Shown here: positions 1 through 6,367 of the stretch, one piece after another
How the letters are laid out: every line of letters begins with the position of its first letter
Position numbering within the stretch: position 1 is the stretch's first letter
Origin: Planctomycetota bacterium
Lineage (GTDB): Bacteria > Planctomycetota > Planctomycetia > Pirellulales > Lacipirellulaceae
DNA length: 8,003 bases
Direction of reading: 5' to 3'
Assembly: GCA_024278035.1 (NCBI GenBank)
Contig: JAJRUA010000232.1
Span: 1 to 8,003, forward strand
The notes under the pieces: model-generated
The model's database searches: none
Told to the model about the DNA's origin: nothing
What the model saw: only the letters and a program-made list of their open reading frames with translations
Translations under genes and position numbers: made by a program

Positions 1-6
1 GAGTGT

Positions 7-22
7 CTCTTCGGGCGAAGAG
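7..22. repeat. Perfect short inverted repeat (hairpin)
   Basis: The arms CTCTTC (7-12) and GAAGAG (17-22) are exact reverse complements around a GGGC loop. No T-run follows on either strand. It may be the remains of a terminator or an mRNA end structure of a gene lying to the left of the window. Confidence 0.4.
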
Positions 23-73
23 GCTGGGGGCTTATCAGAGGGTTTCATGGTTCTTCACCCAATGGAGAGCGGC

Positions 74-160
74 GGGGCGTCAGCCCCTCGATTTCGTGGC
101 GGAAAGAATGTTTATGCGGCAGCGAGTATCGCGGGGGGGGCTAACACCCCACCGCTCGCT
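74..160. repeat. Pair of GC-rich intergenic hairpins
   Basis: The first hairpin pairs GGGGC (74-78) with GCCCC (83-87) around GTCA. The second pairs AGCGAG (121-126) with CTCGCT (155-160), with an inner G-run (133-140) opposite CCCC (147-150) and a CTAACA loop. This layout resembles GC-rich hairpin repeats I associate with planctomycete intergenic DNA. Only the inverted structure is seen here; the repeat status across the genome is inferred. Confidence 0.45.
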
Positions 161-335
161 TTGCGGTGACAATGTTTTAATGATCGGGTCTTCGGTAGGT
201 TGTCAGATACGGAAAATTGATGTTTCGACGCAAGATCAACGGACTCGATGCTCTAGGGGGGGTGGTTGGCTCTGGGTGCTAGCATTCGATAGGCTGGGGG
301 GAGAAATCTGGTGGTGATGAAACCTCCTCTCCAGG

Positions 336-2054
336 ATGGAGAGGCTATGTGGCCCTTATGGAACGACGGTGAGATACGACGTGCCTCGACGCAATTCTAA
401 AACTCTGGGCCTGCCGCCATTGCGTCTGCCTCCGCTGCGTCTGCCTCCATTGTGGCTTGAGTTGGGGCTCGTGTTTTTGGTCTTCTTCGTTGCCGGCAGC
501 GATGCGGCTCCCCACCGGAACGAAGCCCATTATCTCACGCGACTCAAGCACTTTTGGGACCCCGGCTGGTGTGCGGGCGATCTGTTTCTTGAATCGCCGG
601 ATGCTCATTTCACGGTGGTTTGGCTCTTTGGCTGGGTGACTCGCTTTGCTTCGCTTGAAGCGACCGCTTGGATTGGCCGCGTGCTTACATGGGGCCTATT
701 GGCTTGGGGTTGGACTCGTCTCGCAAGACTCGCCGCTCCAAGGCCTTGGATTGCCCCGCTCACCGCAGCCCTGTTCGTTACGCTCACTGAACAGACGCAC
801 CTGGCAGGCGAATGGGTCATCGGAGGTTTTGAGGCAAAGTGCGTTGCTTACGCCTTCCTCTTTTTTGGTCTCGCCGATTGGATCACAGGGCGATGGAATC
901 GTGTGTGGATCCTGCTGGGCATCGCAAGCGCTTTTCATGCTTTGGTAGGGGGGTGGTCGGTTGTGGCGCTGCTGGGCGTTTGGGCCATCGCGGAGGGCCG
1001 CCGGCCCCCTTGGAGAGCCATGCTGCCAGGGCTCCTTACGGGTGGGGTGATTTCGTTGCTCGGTGTCGTGCCCGCTCTGGCATTGACGCACGATGCGCCA
1101 CCTGAGCTAACGGCCCAGGCAAACCAAATTTATGTTTTCACGCGATTGCCCCATCACTTGGCACCCTTCAGCCAGCCGAGCGGCTGGCTCGTCGAGCGAA
1201 TTCTACGGTTTGCGATCGGCCTTGCGATCTTCTTCATGCTCACACGTCAACTTCTCGGGCGCAATGCAAATAAAAATTCGGTCGATCAGCCAGACGCCTT
1301 GCGGCGGCTCGCTTGGTTCGCTTACGGTTTGCTAGCGATTGCAGCGGCTGGCCTGTTGATCGAAGTTCTGCTGATCGACCAACCCGCAAGAGCGGCTAGC
1401 CTGCTTCGTTATTACTGGTTCCGCATGGGGGACATTGGACCGGCCATCACTTCTTCGCTAATGATGGGTGCTTGGCTAGGAAAGGGACTCTCCGAGCATC
1501 GTCCGCGAGTGCAAGCCATGGCCACAGCTTGCGTCATCGCCCTGGCCGTTTGGGGAGTGGGCCAGCATGTTGTCACACGCTTCCAGGAACCGGCGCCACC
1601 AGCCGATCAGAGAATGCGCGATCCGGGGGCTTGGGAAGAAATGTGCGAATGGGTCCGTGAGAATACCCCCGAAGACTCGCTGTTTCTCCTTCCTCGCCTA
1701 AGCCACACCTTCAAATGGCGCACCGGTCGCCCCGAGGTGGTCACCTGGAAAGACGTGCCACAAGACCCGGCAAGCCTTGTCGAATGGCATCGGCGTGCCA
1801 GGGACGTGTACCAAATTGGCCACTGGCCCACAGGCGAACCCCGCTGGACCCGTTCGCTCGCCTCGCTCGGTGCCACTCGCCTAAAAGAGTTGGCCGCCAC
1901 GTACGGTGCGGACTTCGTTCTCGACCAAGCCCCTCGACGTGACGCGGGGCGTTACGACCGCTACCGAGCAAGCCTACCCGTGATGCACCGAGTGGGGCCC
2001 TATACGCTTTACGATCTCAGAGGAAAAAGGCGACTGCTCAGCGACGCGGAGTAA
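336..2054 (+). CDS. Polytopic membrane protein with DUF6798-like C-terminal domain
   Basis: This 572-residue protein has about nine or ten hydrophobic segments (roughly residues 41-54, 93-104, 112-127, 139-151, 168-183, 190-217, 229-250, 287-303, 325-347, 366-382 and 396-411, some perhaps re-entrant) followed by a soluble tail at 431-563. The layout, with a first outer loop rich in acidic and His residues (E63, H65, D81, D89, H91), recalls GT-C glycosyltransferases, whose catalytic acid sits in that loop. The tail has a W-V-R-E-N-T-P-E-D motif (439-447) and YGADFVLD (523-530), which I associate with planctomycete DUF6798 proteins. Enzyme activity is inference; a role in envelope polymer or glycan assembly is possible. 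Before the first membrane segment lie three LPPLR/W repeats (26-40). The start is uncertain: ATG 336 has no spaced ribosome site, whereas GTG 381 has GGTGAG seven bases upstream and would drop 15 residues. The stop abuts that of the convergent chelatase gene. Confidence 0.85.
   Translation: MERLCGPYGTTVRYDVPRRNSKTLGLPPLRLPPLRLPPLWLELGLVFLVFFVAGSDAAPHRNEAHYLTRLKHFWDPGWCAGDLFLESPDAHFTVVWLFGWVTRFASLEATAWIGRVLTWGLLAWGWTRLARLAAPRPWIAPLTAALFVTLTEQTHLAGEWVIGGFEAKCVAYAFLFFGLADWITGRWNRVWILLGIASAFHALVGGWSVVALLGVWAIAEGRRPPWRAMLPGLLTGGVISLLGVVPALALTHDAPPELTAQANQIYVFTRLPHHLAPFSQPSGWLVERILRFAIGLAIFFMLTRQLLGRNANKNSVDQPDALRRLAWFAYGLLAIAAAGLLIEVLLIDQPARAASLLRYYWFRMGDIGPAITSSLMMGAWLGKGLSEHRPRVQAMATACVIALAVWGVGQHVVTRFQEPAPPADQRMRDPGAWEEMCEWVRENTPEDSLFLLPRLSHTFKWRTGRPEVVTWKDVPQDPASLVEWHRRARDVYQIGHWPTGEPRWTRSLASLGATRLKELAATYGADFVLDQAPRRDAGRYDRYRASLPVMHRVGPYTLYDLRGKRRLLSDAE
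368..383 (+). promoter_or_regulatory. Possible ribosome binding site and alternative GTG start
   Basis: GGTGAG at 368-373 lies seven bases before an in-frame GTG at 381-383. Initiation here would give a membrane protein starting VPRRNSKTLG (Met-initiated), still leaving the LPPLR repeats and all membrane segments. The annotated ATG at 336 has only AGG directly touching it. The choice between the two is a guess without N-terminal or homologue data. Confidence 0.3.
411..455 (+). repeat. Three 15-bp in-frame tandem repeats (LPPLR/LPPLR/LPPLW)
   Basis: The units are 411-425, 426-440 and 441-455, differing at only a few bases (CCG/CCT, CCA/CCG, TTG/CTG, and CGT/TGG in the last codon). They encode a proline-leucine-rich stretch just before the first membrane segment of the membrane protein. 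The length in whole codons keeps the frame, so copy number could vary between strains without breaking the gene. Confidence 0.75.
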
Positions 2055-2477
2055 TTACGATAAGCACTGCTGAATCCGTTGTTGCATGATTTGGCCCATG
2101 AGATCGTGCAGGCCGAGGGGGGCCGTGACTTGGTGGCGGATGTTCGGAAACGCTTCGGCAGCTTGGGCGGTGAGGCGAGGAATGTCTTCGCTGACGTGTC
2201 GACCGGGTGAGAGAAAATAGGGAAAGACGATCACGGTCGTAGCCCCCTGCTCGGCACAACGGACAAACGCGGCGTCGATCGACGGTTCGGCGATTTCCAT
2301 GTGCGCCGGCTCAACGATCGACAAGCCCGACACGCGGCGGAACATGGCAACGACCTCAAGAAGCAGGTCGTTGCTCTCCGAACGACGCGAACCATGATCG
2401 ACGACCAGGATGGCCGTCGTCTTTGGGTCGAGGCCAAAGTCGCCAAAGAGTCGGTCGTTGAGGCATGCATTGGACAT
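2055..2477 (-). CDS. cbiX: Short-form sirohydrochlorin cobalto/ferrochelatase (CbiX/SirB family)
   Basis: This cytoplasmic protein of 140 residues matches the single-domain CbiX type. Family members insert Co2+ or Fe2+ into sirohydrochlorin, on the routes to cobalamin or siroheme; single-domain forms work as homodimers, while longer ones hold two fused halves. The first strand runs into ILVVDHGSR (residues 23-31), giving the metal-binding His28. A second ligand, His94, lies in FPYFLSPGRHVSEDIP (85-100), and the conserved acid E61 sits in HMEIAEPSI (59-67). About 20 residues precede the usual family start. It is the last gene of the minus-strand run, 66 bp after the zinc-bearing M16 gene, with AAGGGG some 11 bases before its ATG as a poorly placed ribosome site. 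Metal preference cannot be read from the sequence, and no other tetrapyrrole gene is in the window. The stop TAA directly touches the stop of the converging membrane-protein gene. Confidence 0.85.
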   Translation of the reverse strand: MSNACLNDRLFGDFGLDPKTTAILVVDHGSRRSESNDLLLEVVAMFRRVSGLSIVEPAHMEIAEPSIDAAFVRCAEQGATTVIVFPYFLSPGRHVSEDIPRLTAQAAEAFPNIRHQVTAPLGLHDLMGQIMQQRIQQCLS

Positions 2478-2543
2478 GTTTCACTAGCCCCCTTACACCC
2501 TTTTATCCGCGCCTACGACGGAATTATCAGAAACACGACGGGG

Positions 2544-3782
2544 CTAACAAGCCATTTTCACTTTTGCACAGGGGCCGACCGTGACGATCGCAGCTTGGTT
2601 GAGGGGGTACGCCTTGGCGACACGTGCGAGGTCGTCGGTCGTTACCGCGTCGAGTTGGTCGAGGTCCTCACGCAACGGACGATAGTCGCCACGCAATAAC
2701 CATCCACCGCCCAGGCTAAACAACCGATTGCGTGGTTTTTCGCTTCCAAGCACGACACGAGATTTTACTTTGCTCTTCGCTTGAGCAAGCTCTGTCTCGC
2801 TGGGTGGTTTTGTGACGGACTCGGCAAGAATCTCTTGGACCAGGGCAAGGTTCGATTCAATCGATTCCGGTTCGCAAGCAAGCCAGGTGTAAAACATGCC
2901 GACCCCTTGGTAGTCGTAATGCCCCAGGCTTGCCGACTCGGCTAATCCGGAATCCACCAATCGCCAGTACATACGGCTGCCCGAATCGTCGCCCAAGATC
3001 GTCGCGAGCAATTTTGCGGCATAACGATCCGCCGATTCGCCGGGAGGAGCCGAGCTTAATAGCAAAGCGTACTGCTGCGAGGCGGAGGCCCGCTCAAAGG
3101 TCTCTTGGGCGACGTGGTTAACGACCGTGGGCTGTTCGCGCGTCGTTTCAACCGTCGCCCAATCGCCACACGCCTTCTCCGCCTGTTCGACGAGAGCATC
3201 GAAATCGACTTTTCCTGCGGCGGCAAGCACGATATTGCCCGGTGTGTATCGCTTCTCAAAATAGTTGCGCATCGCCTCGGGCGTTAGCGCCCCAACCGAC
3301 TCGGCCGAGCCGAGTACACTGCGGGTGATCGGGTGATCACCAAAGCAAAGCGATTTCAAGCGGTCGTCCCTACCGAAAGGGGGTTGGTCAAGGTACATCT
3401 CGATCTCTTCGAGGATGACCTTTTTCTCCATCTCAAAATCTTCGGTGCGAAGGCTCGGACGAAGGATATCTGCCAACAGGTTGATCGACGCCCCTTGGTA
3501 CTCTGGCAGTAACGAAGCGTAGTAGACCGTGCTCTCTTCGCTGGTGAAGGCGTTGTAATGGGCGCCCATTTCGTCGAACTCACGGTTGACTTGCTCGGCG
3601 GTCCGATGAGGCGTTCCCTTGAACACCATGTGCTCAAGGAAATGGCTAACACCGGCCACTTCGTCTGTCTCATCTCGGGCACCCGTTCCGACGAAGAACC
3701 CCAGTGCGAGCGAATGGGCCGCATCATTGACTTCGGCGATGACCTCAAGGCCGTTAGCGAGCGTATGGCGACGGAATTGCAT
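2544..3782 (-). CDS. M16 family zinc peptidase, catalytic-type subunit
   Basis: A 412-residue M16B-type metallopeptidase (mitochondrial processing peptidase, PqqL and YmxG relatives) of usual length, with two homologous halves. The inverted zinc motif HFLEH is intact (H47, E50, H51), and the third ligand is E126 in VILEEIEMY. The N-terminal half runs to about residue 190 and the C-terminal half follows. At the C-terminal R/Y substrate-binding site the Arg remains (R274 in YWRLVDSGLAES) but the usual REKRGLxY is lost and there is no Tyr at the matching place. With the zinc-less upstream paralogue, this suggests a heterodimer in which this subunit cuts and the partner binds. No signal peptide is evident, so it is probably cytoplasmic. 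I chose ATG 3782 because MQFRRHTLANGLEVIAE is where the family normally begins; ATG 3854 would add 24 unfamiliar residues and overlap the upstream gene by 20 bp. The likely order is zinc-less M16, this gene, then the chelatase. Confidence 0.92.
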   Translation of the reverse strand: MQFRRHTLANGLEVIAEVNDAAHSLALGFFVGTGARDETDEVAGVSHFLEHMVFKGTPHRTAEQVNREFDEMGAHYNAFTSEESTVYYASLLPEYQGASINLLADILRPSLRTEDFEMEKKVILEEIEMYLDQPPFGRDDRLKSLCFGDHPITRSVLGSAESVGALTPEAMRNYFEKRYTPGNIVLAAAGKVDFDALVEQAEKACGDWATVETTREQPTVVNHVAQETFERASASQQYALLLSSAPPGESADRYAAKLLATILGDDSGSRMYWRLVDSGLAESASLGHYDYQGVGMFYTWLACEPESIESNLALVQEILAESVTKPPSETELAQAKSKVKSRVVLGSEKPRNRLFSLGGGWLLRGDYRPLREDLDQLDAVTTDDLARVAKAYPLNQAAIVTVGPCAKVKMAC

Positions 3783-3834
3783 TGAAAGGTAGTGGGGCGG
3801 TGGGCAGTGACAAAAAAATGGCGAGCCATCGGCG

Positions 3835-5124
3835 TTAGCCGTCGGAGGTTTCATGCAGGGTAGGAAGCACCAGCGGCTCCGCCCCCAGCGTCACCATCGT
3901 AAAATCTTTCGGGGGATTCCGCTTCAGGTAAGCGTTAATCGTCTCAGCCGTTACCGCATCGACCAAATCGCTCAACTCTTCCAACGGGCGAATGCGGCCC
4001 AGGTGTCGCCAATCACGCGCCAAAGAGCCGGCACGGGCGGAGGTCGATTCTTGTTGCAAGATGAGAGCACTTTTGATGCGGGCCTTGAGGCGAGAGAGTT
4101 CGTCGTTGCTCACCCCTTCGGCAAGACGAAGGAGTTCGGCAAAAGTCACGTCGAGCGTTTCTTGGGCCCGTTCGGCAGTGGTGCCGGCGTAGCAAATGAC
4201 GGCAGCCCGATCGATTTGCGTCTGGAGCGATGCATAAACCGTGTAGCAAAGGCCTCGCTTTTCGCGTACTTCCGTAAAAAGCCGCGAACTCATGCCGCCC
4301 GACAACACGCCGACCGCCGCCCACGCTTGGAAATAATCTTCGTGCTTATAGGGTATCGACGGAAAGGCGATGCCGATGTGCGATTGGCTCGACTCGTAAT
4401 CGAGGTGGCCATTTCCCGTGGGAGTCGATTCTTCGATCTCTAGCGACGACGCGCTCGGCTGCCAATTGCCAAACAGGCGTTCGACTTCAGAACAAACGGC
4501 TTTCCAGTCAAAACGGCCCGAGACGGCAAGGATGGTTTGGTCGGGTGAGTAACGCTCGGCATGGAAACGGGCAATTTCGTCAGCCGTGATGGCCAGGATA
4601 TCTTCGGCTTTGCCCGTACTTGAACGGCCCCAAGGCGCGCCATAGTGACGAAGCCGCAGATCGTTCATCAATTTTTGTGCGGGCTCGTCCTCCACGCCGC
4701 GTAGCTCTTGCAAGCAAACTTGCTTGCCCGCGTCGAGTTGTTCGCTCGGCAAACGGGGACGCAAAATCAAGTCAGCATAAATTGCCAGTGCGGGAAGAAG
4801 GTTCTCCGCCAGAGTGCTTGCGCTGTAGGTAGCGTGAGTGACACCAACCGATTCGCCCCGTTCAACGCCCAAGGCATCGAGGTCGTTCACGAAGGCCCGT
4901 CCGTCTCGATCGCCTGCACCACGGAGCATCATCTCACAAGTGAGCGATGCCAAACCGAGTCGGTCCACCGGATCGTAACAGCAGCCAGCAGGCGTCAGCA
5001 GCGAAAACGCGGCGGACTCGAAGGCCGTGGACGGTTCGCCCACCAGGATCATTCCGTTGGCCAATTGGTGGTGGTAAGCTGGCGTTGTCGGCAGTTCACG
5101 AATAGCGGGGGCAATCTTCGGCAC
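3835..5124 (-). CDS. M16 family peptidase-like subunit without zinc motif
   Basis: This 429-residue protein has the full two-domain M16B fold length. The opening HHQLANGMILVGEP (18-31) and ERYSPDQTILAVSGRFD (190-206) are typical of the family. At the position of HxxEH it reads S60-L-T-C63-E64, so the zinc ligands and catalytic Glu are gone. In the C-terminal half it retains the complete GGMSSRLFTEVREKRGLCY block (276-294) with the R287/Y294 pair that contacts substrate in active M16 enzymes. It is therefore probably the non-catalytic, substrate-binding partner of the M16 protein encoded 52 bp downstream. The start is GTG at 5124; in-frame codons upstream offer no better start before a stop, and no ribosome site is visible. 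The 115-bp gap to the GNAT gene upstream leaves room for a promoter, but I could not identify one. Confidence 0.92.
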   Translation of the reverse strand: MPKIAPAIRELPTTPAYHHQLANGMILVGEPSTAFESAAFSLLTPAGCCYDPVDRLGLASLTCEMMLRGAGDRDGRAFVNDLDALGVERGESVGVTHATYSASTLAENLLPALAIYADLILRPRLPSEQLDAGKQVCLQELRGVEDEPAQKLMNDLRLRHYGAPWGRSSTGKAEDILAITADEIARFHAERYSPDQTILAVSGRFDWKAVCSEVERLFGNWQPSASSLEIEESTPTGNGHLDYESSQSHIGIAFPSIPYKHEDYFQAWAAVGVLSGGMSSRLFTEVREKRGLCYTVYASLQTQIDRAAVICYAGTTAERAQETLDVTFAELLRLAEGVSNDELSRLKARIKSALILQQESTSARAGSLARDWRHLGRIRPLEELSDLVDAVTAETINAYLKRNPPKDFTMVTLGAEPLVLPTLHETSDG

Positions 5125-5239
5125 GCGATGGCTTGTGTTCTCAGGAGGACAGTAGGCTTTACCTATTCAGCGACGCCGGCCCGACCAGCGTACGTGAGCG
5201 ACACTACCGCCCAAGCCCTATTTCCGCTAGCCCCGTGGA
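5125..5239. other. Gap between GNAT and M16 genes with a possible dispersed repeat
   Basis: This 115-bp stretch separates two minus-strand genes. It contains GCCGGC (5175-5180) and a block at about 5181-5210 centred on CAGCGTACGTGAGCGACAC. That block looks to me like a motif that recurs in planctomycete genomes, though only one copy is in the window. No hairpin with a T-run is visible, so read-through from the GNAT into the M16 genes remains possible. Confidence 0.25.
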
Positions 5240-5875
5240 CTAGCTGGCTACCCAATCCACCGCCTTATACAGCGTCTTCGTACGACGGAAGCCGAGGCTT
5301 TCGTACATTCGGACAGCAGCCACATTTTCAGAAGTGACTTCCAAACAGGCCCGCTCAAGACCGAGCGACTGAAAACCGAACAGAGCCGCTCGCACGAGCG
5401 CCCGCCCCAAGCCGCGCCCCCGGTGCCACGGCGTGACCCCGACGTTTTGGATACTGCCGTACCGGGTCGTCGTGCGGATTCCCTGGATCGTGCCGCACGG
5501 TTCGGGAGCCCCCGTGCCGAGCGTACATTCGATAAGCCAAGTCGCTTCGGGAAGAAATCCGGGCTTCTCACTAATCTCTTGCATTAACCGTCGGCAGCCC
5601 TCTTCCTTTGCCAAGCAGTCGAACACCTCAGCGTCGATCTCTTCCTGAAAACTCAGATGCTTCGCCTCGGCATGGTCCTTCAGCCGATTGGGCGACCAAG
5701 CAACATACTGGTACCCCAGCGGCAAAGCGGGCGGATGCCAAGTGCCTTTCCTAGAACCTATCGGAAAGTCTCCAGCGGTCAAAAAAGATCGAGGTACCCA
5801 ACCGTTTTGGGACGTGCCGCAAGACCGATGCAAGTCGATCTCCATCCGGAACCGTTTGTAGTAGGTGAGGCTCAT
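5240..5875 (-). CDS. GNAT family N-acetyltransferase
   Basis: A 211-residue protein ending in a clear GNAT domain. Motif A, IQNVGVTPWHRGRGLGRALV (142-161), contains the RGRGLG pyrophosphate loop (152-157) that binds acetyl-CoA. Motif B is EVTSENVAAVRMYESLGFRR (180-199), where Y192 is at the usual general-acid position. The acceptor cannot be told; the overall form is near RimI/MshD-like acetyltransferases. The N-terminal half has the opening LTYYKRFRMEIDL (3-15) and an EEIDAEVFDCL segment (78-88), both of which I associate with a planctomycete GNAT group. Residues 18-50 look like a low-conservation insert. ATG 5875 was chosen because the LTYYKRFRMEIDL opening seems conserved; M11 is the alternative. 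There is no ribosome site. It is divergent from the response regulator and precedes the M16/chelatase run by 115 bp. Confidence 0.88.
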   Translation of the reverse strand: MSLTYYKRFRMEIDLHRSCGTSQNGWVPRSFLTAGDFPIGSRKGTWHPPALPLGYQYVAWSPNRLKDHAEAKHLSFQEEIDAEVFDCLAKEEGCRRLMQEISEKPGFLPEATWLIECTLGTGAPEPCGTIQGIRTTTRYGSIQNVGVTPWHRGRGLGRALVRAALFGFQSLGLERACLEVTSENVAAVRMYESLGFRRTKTLYKAVDWVAS

Positions 5876-5953
5876 TTGGAAAATGCGGTCCGCGGTTAGC
5901 TTTCAGCTATAGGGAAGAGATTTCGCTGCAAGCTCTTCTTTTGCTCTTCTTAG

Positions 5954-5982
5954 AAACTAGCGTTCTACCGCTACAGGGTCAA
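5954..5982 (-). promoter_or_regulatory. Candidate sigma-70-type promoter for the GNAT gene
   Basis: Read on the minus strand, TTGACC (5982-5977) is separated by 17 bases from TAGTTT (5959-5954). The -35 matches five of six consensus bases, but the -10 only three. Transcription would start near 5947, leaving a leader of about 70 bases before the ATG at 5875. Confidence 0.3.
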
Positions 5983-6276
5983 TTTCTCATCCGCTTTTCT
6001 TGGCAGGGTTGGTGGAATAGGGGCCGGTTGTGAGGAATTGGCGACCTGCAAAAGAACACCATTGGGTCCTCAGCCTGATATAGGTTGCATCCTACAAACC
6101 GTTAAGAAACTCGGGACCATTAGGAACTCGGAGTCGTCAAATCCCTCCAGGGCCAGCGTGCCCAGCCGGGAACAAGCAAGGCAGTGGAGTGACACCCATT
6201 GGATGCCTGTGCTAGCAGCCTTACTCTCAGCGTCCCCCCATCTGTCGGCTATAGTCGGGCCATCTCGGTACTGCCG

Positions 6277-6301
6277 GGCCATCTTGGCCAGCTTCCTTTT
6301 T
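6277..6301 (+). terminator. Weak terminator-like hairpin
   Basis: GGCCA (6277-6281) pairs with TGGCC (6285-6289) around TCT. A run of five T follows at 6297-6301 after a seven-base gap. The short stem and the gap make it a poor intrinsic terminator. If active it would shield the response-regulator promoter just downstream from transcription coming through the intergenic region. Confidence 0.2.
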
Positions 6302-6310
6302 ATTGGCGTC

Positions 6311-6339
6311 TTGGCGGTTCCGCAGCTCTCGGCCATAAT
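6311..6339 (+). promoter_or_regulatory. Candidate sigma-70-type promoter for the response regulator
   Basis: TTGGCG (6311-6316; four of six consensus bases) and CATAAT (6334-6339; five of six) are separated by exactly 17 bases. The predicted start lies near 6346, giving a leader of about 38 bases. A perfect palindrome follows immediately at 6354-6367. This is the best promoter-like sequence I found in the window. Confidence 0.4.
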
Positions 6340-6353
6340 GGGCGGTTCTTTCT

Positions 6354-6367
6354 ACTAAGTACTTAGT
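6354..6367. promoter_or_regulatory. Perfect 14-bp palindrome, possible operator
   Basis: ACTAAGTACTTAGT equals its own reverse complement. It ends 16 bp before the response-regulator ATG and lies just after the predicted transcription start. That is a usual place for a repressor site. It has no loop, so an RNA hairpin would need to open the centre; a dimeric DNA-binding protein site fits better. Confidence 0.4.

Larger units (their letters stand above)
1..335. other. Intergenic region with hairpins, no convincing gene
   Basis: This stretch precedes the first gene. A GTG-started open frame runs from 3 to 317, but its translation shows no recognisable domain, is rich in Arg, Gly and Trp, and passes straight through three inverted repeats, so I treat it as chance. 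The stretch holds a tight hairpin at 7-22, a GGGGC/GCCCC hairpin at 74-87, and a larger imperfect hairpin at 121-160 containing eight consecutive G. None has a T-run directly after it, so none is a standard intrinsic terminator. A weak inverted pair TTGAT/ATCAA lies at 217-239. I see no convincing sigma-70 promoter for the downstream gene. Confidence 0.6.
6246..6345 (+). repeat. Cluster of GGCCAT-like imperfect direct repeats
   Basis: CGGGCCATCT occurs exactly twice, at 6256-6265 and 6275-6284, 19 bp apart. Related versions, TCGGCTATAG just before and TCGGCCATAATG around 6329-6340, flank them. The outer two sit in a longer imperfect repeat of about 20 bp that matches at roughly 16 positions. 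TTGGCG also occurs twice, at 6303-6308 and 6311-6316. The cluster overlaps the proposed response-regulator promoter, so it could hold regulator sites or be a decayed repeat element. Confidence 0.4.

Noticed and set aside
3..317. 104-codon open frame beginning with GTG
   Set aside because: It crosses three inverted repeats, has no recognisable domain or ribosome site, and its Arg/Gly/Trp-rich composition is typical of GC-rich non-coding DNA.
3783..3854. Extended N-terminus of the zinc M16 subunit from ATG 3854
   Set aside because: The extra 24 residues (Pro/Cys/His-rich) do not resemble the family, are not a signal peptide, and neither start has a ribosome site; the family normally starts at MQFRRHTL.
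3853..4443. 196-codon plus-strand open frame
   Set aside because: It is antisense to the zinc-less M16 gene, whose family identity is clear; the plus-strand product has no family features.
4708..5337. 209-codon plus-strand open frame
   Set aside because: It overlaps the M16 and GNAT genes in antisense and spans their gap; there are no family motifs.
6038..6358. 106-codon open frame with a TTG start and hydrophobic end
   Set aside because: A TGAGGA lies close before the TTG, but the product matches no family, the frame runs through the proposed promoter, hairpin and repeat cluster, and it ends inside the palindrome. A small membrane protein cannot be fully excluded.
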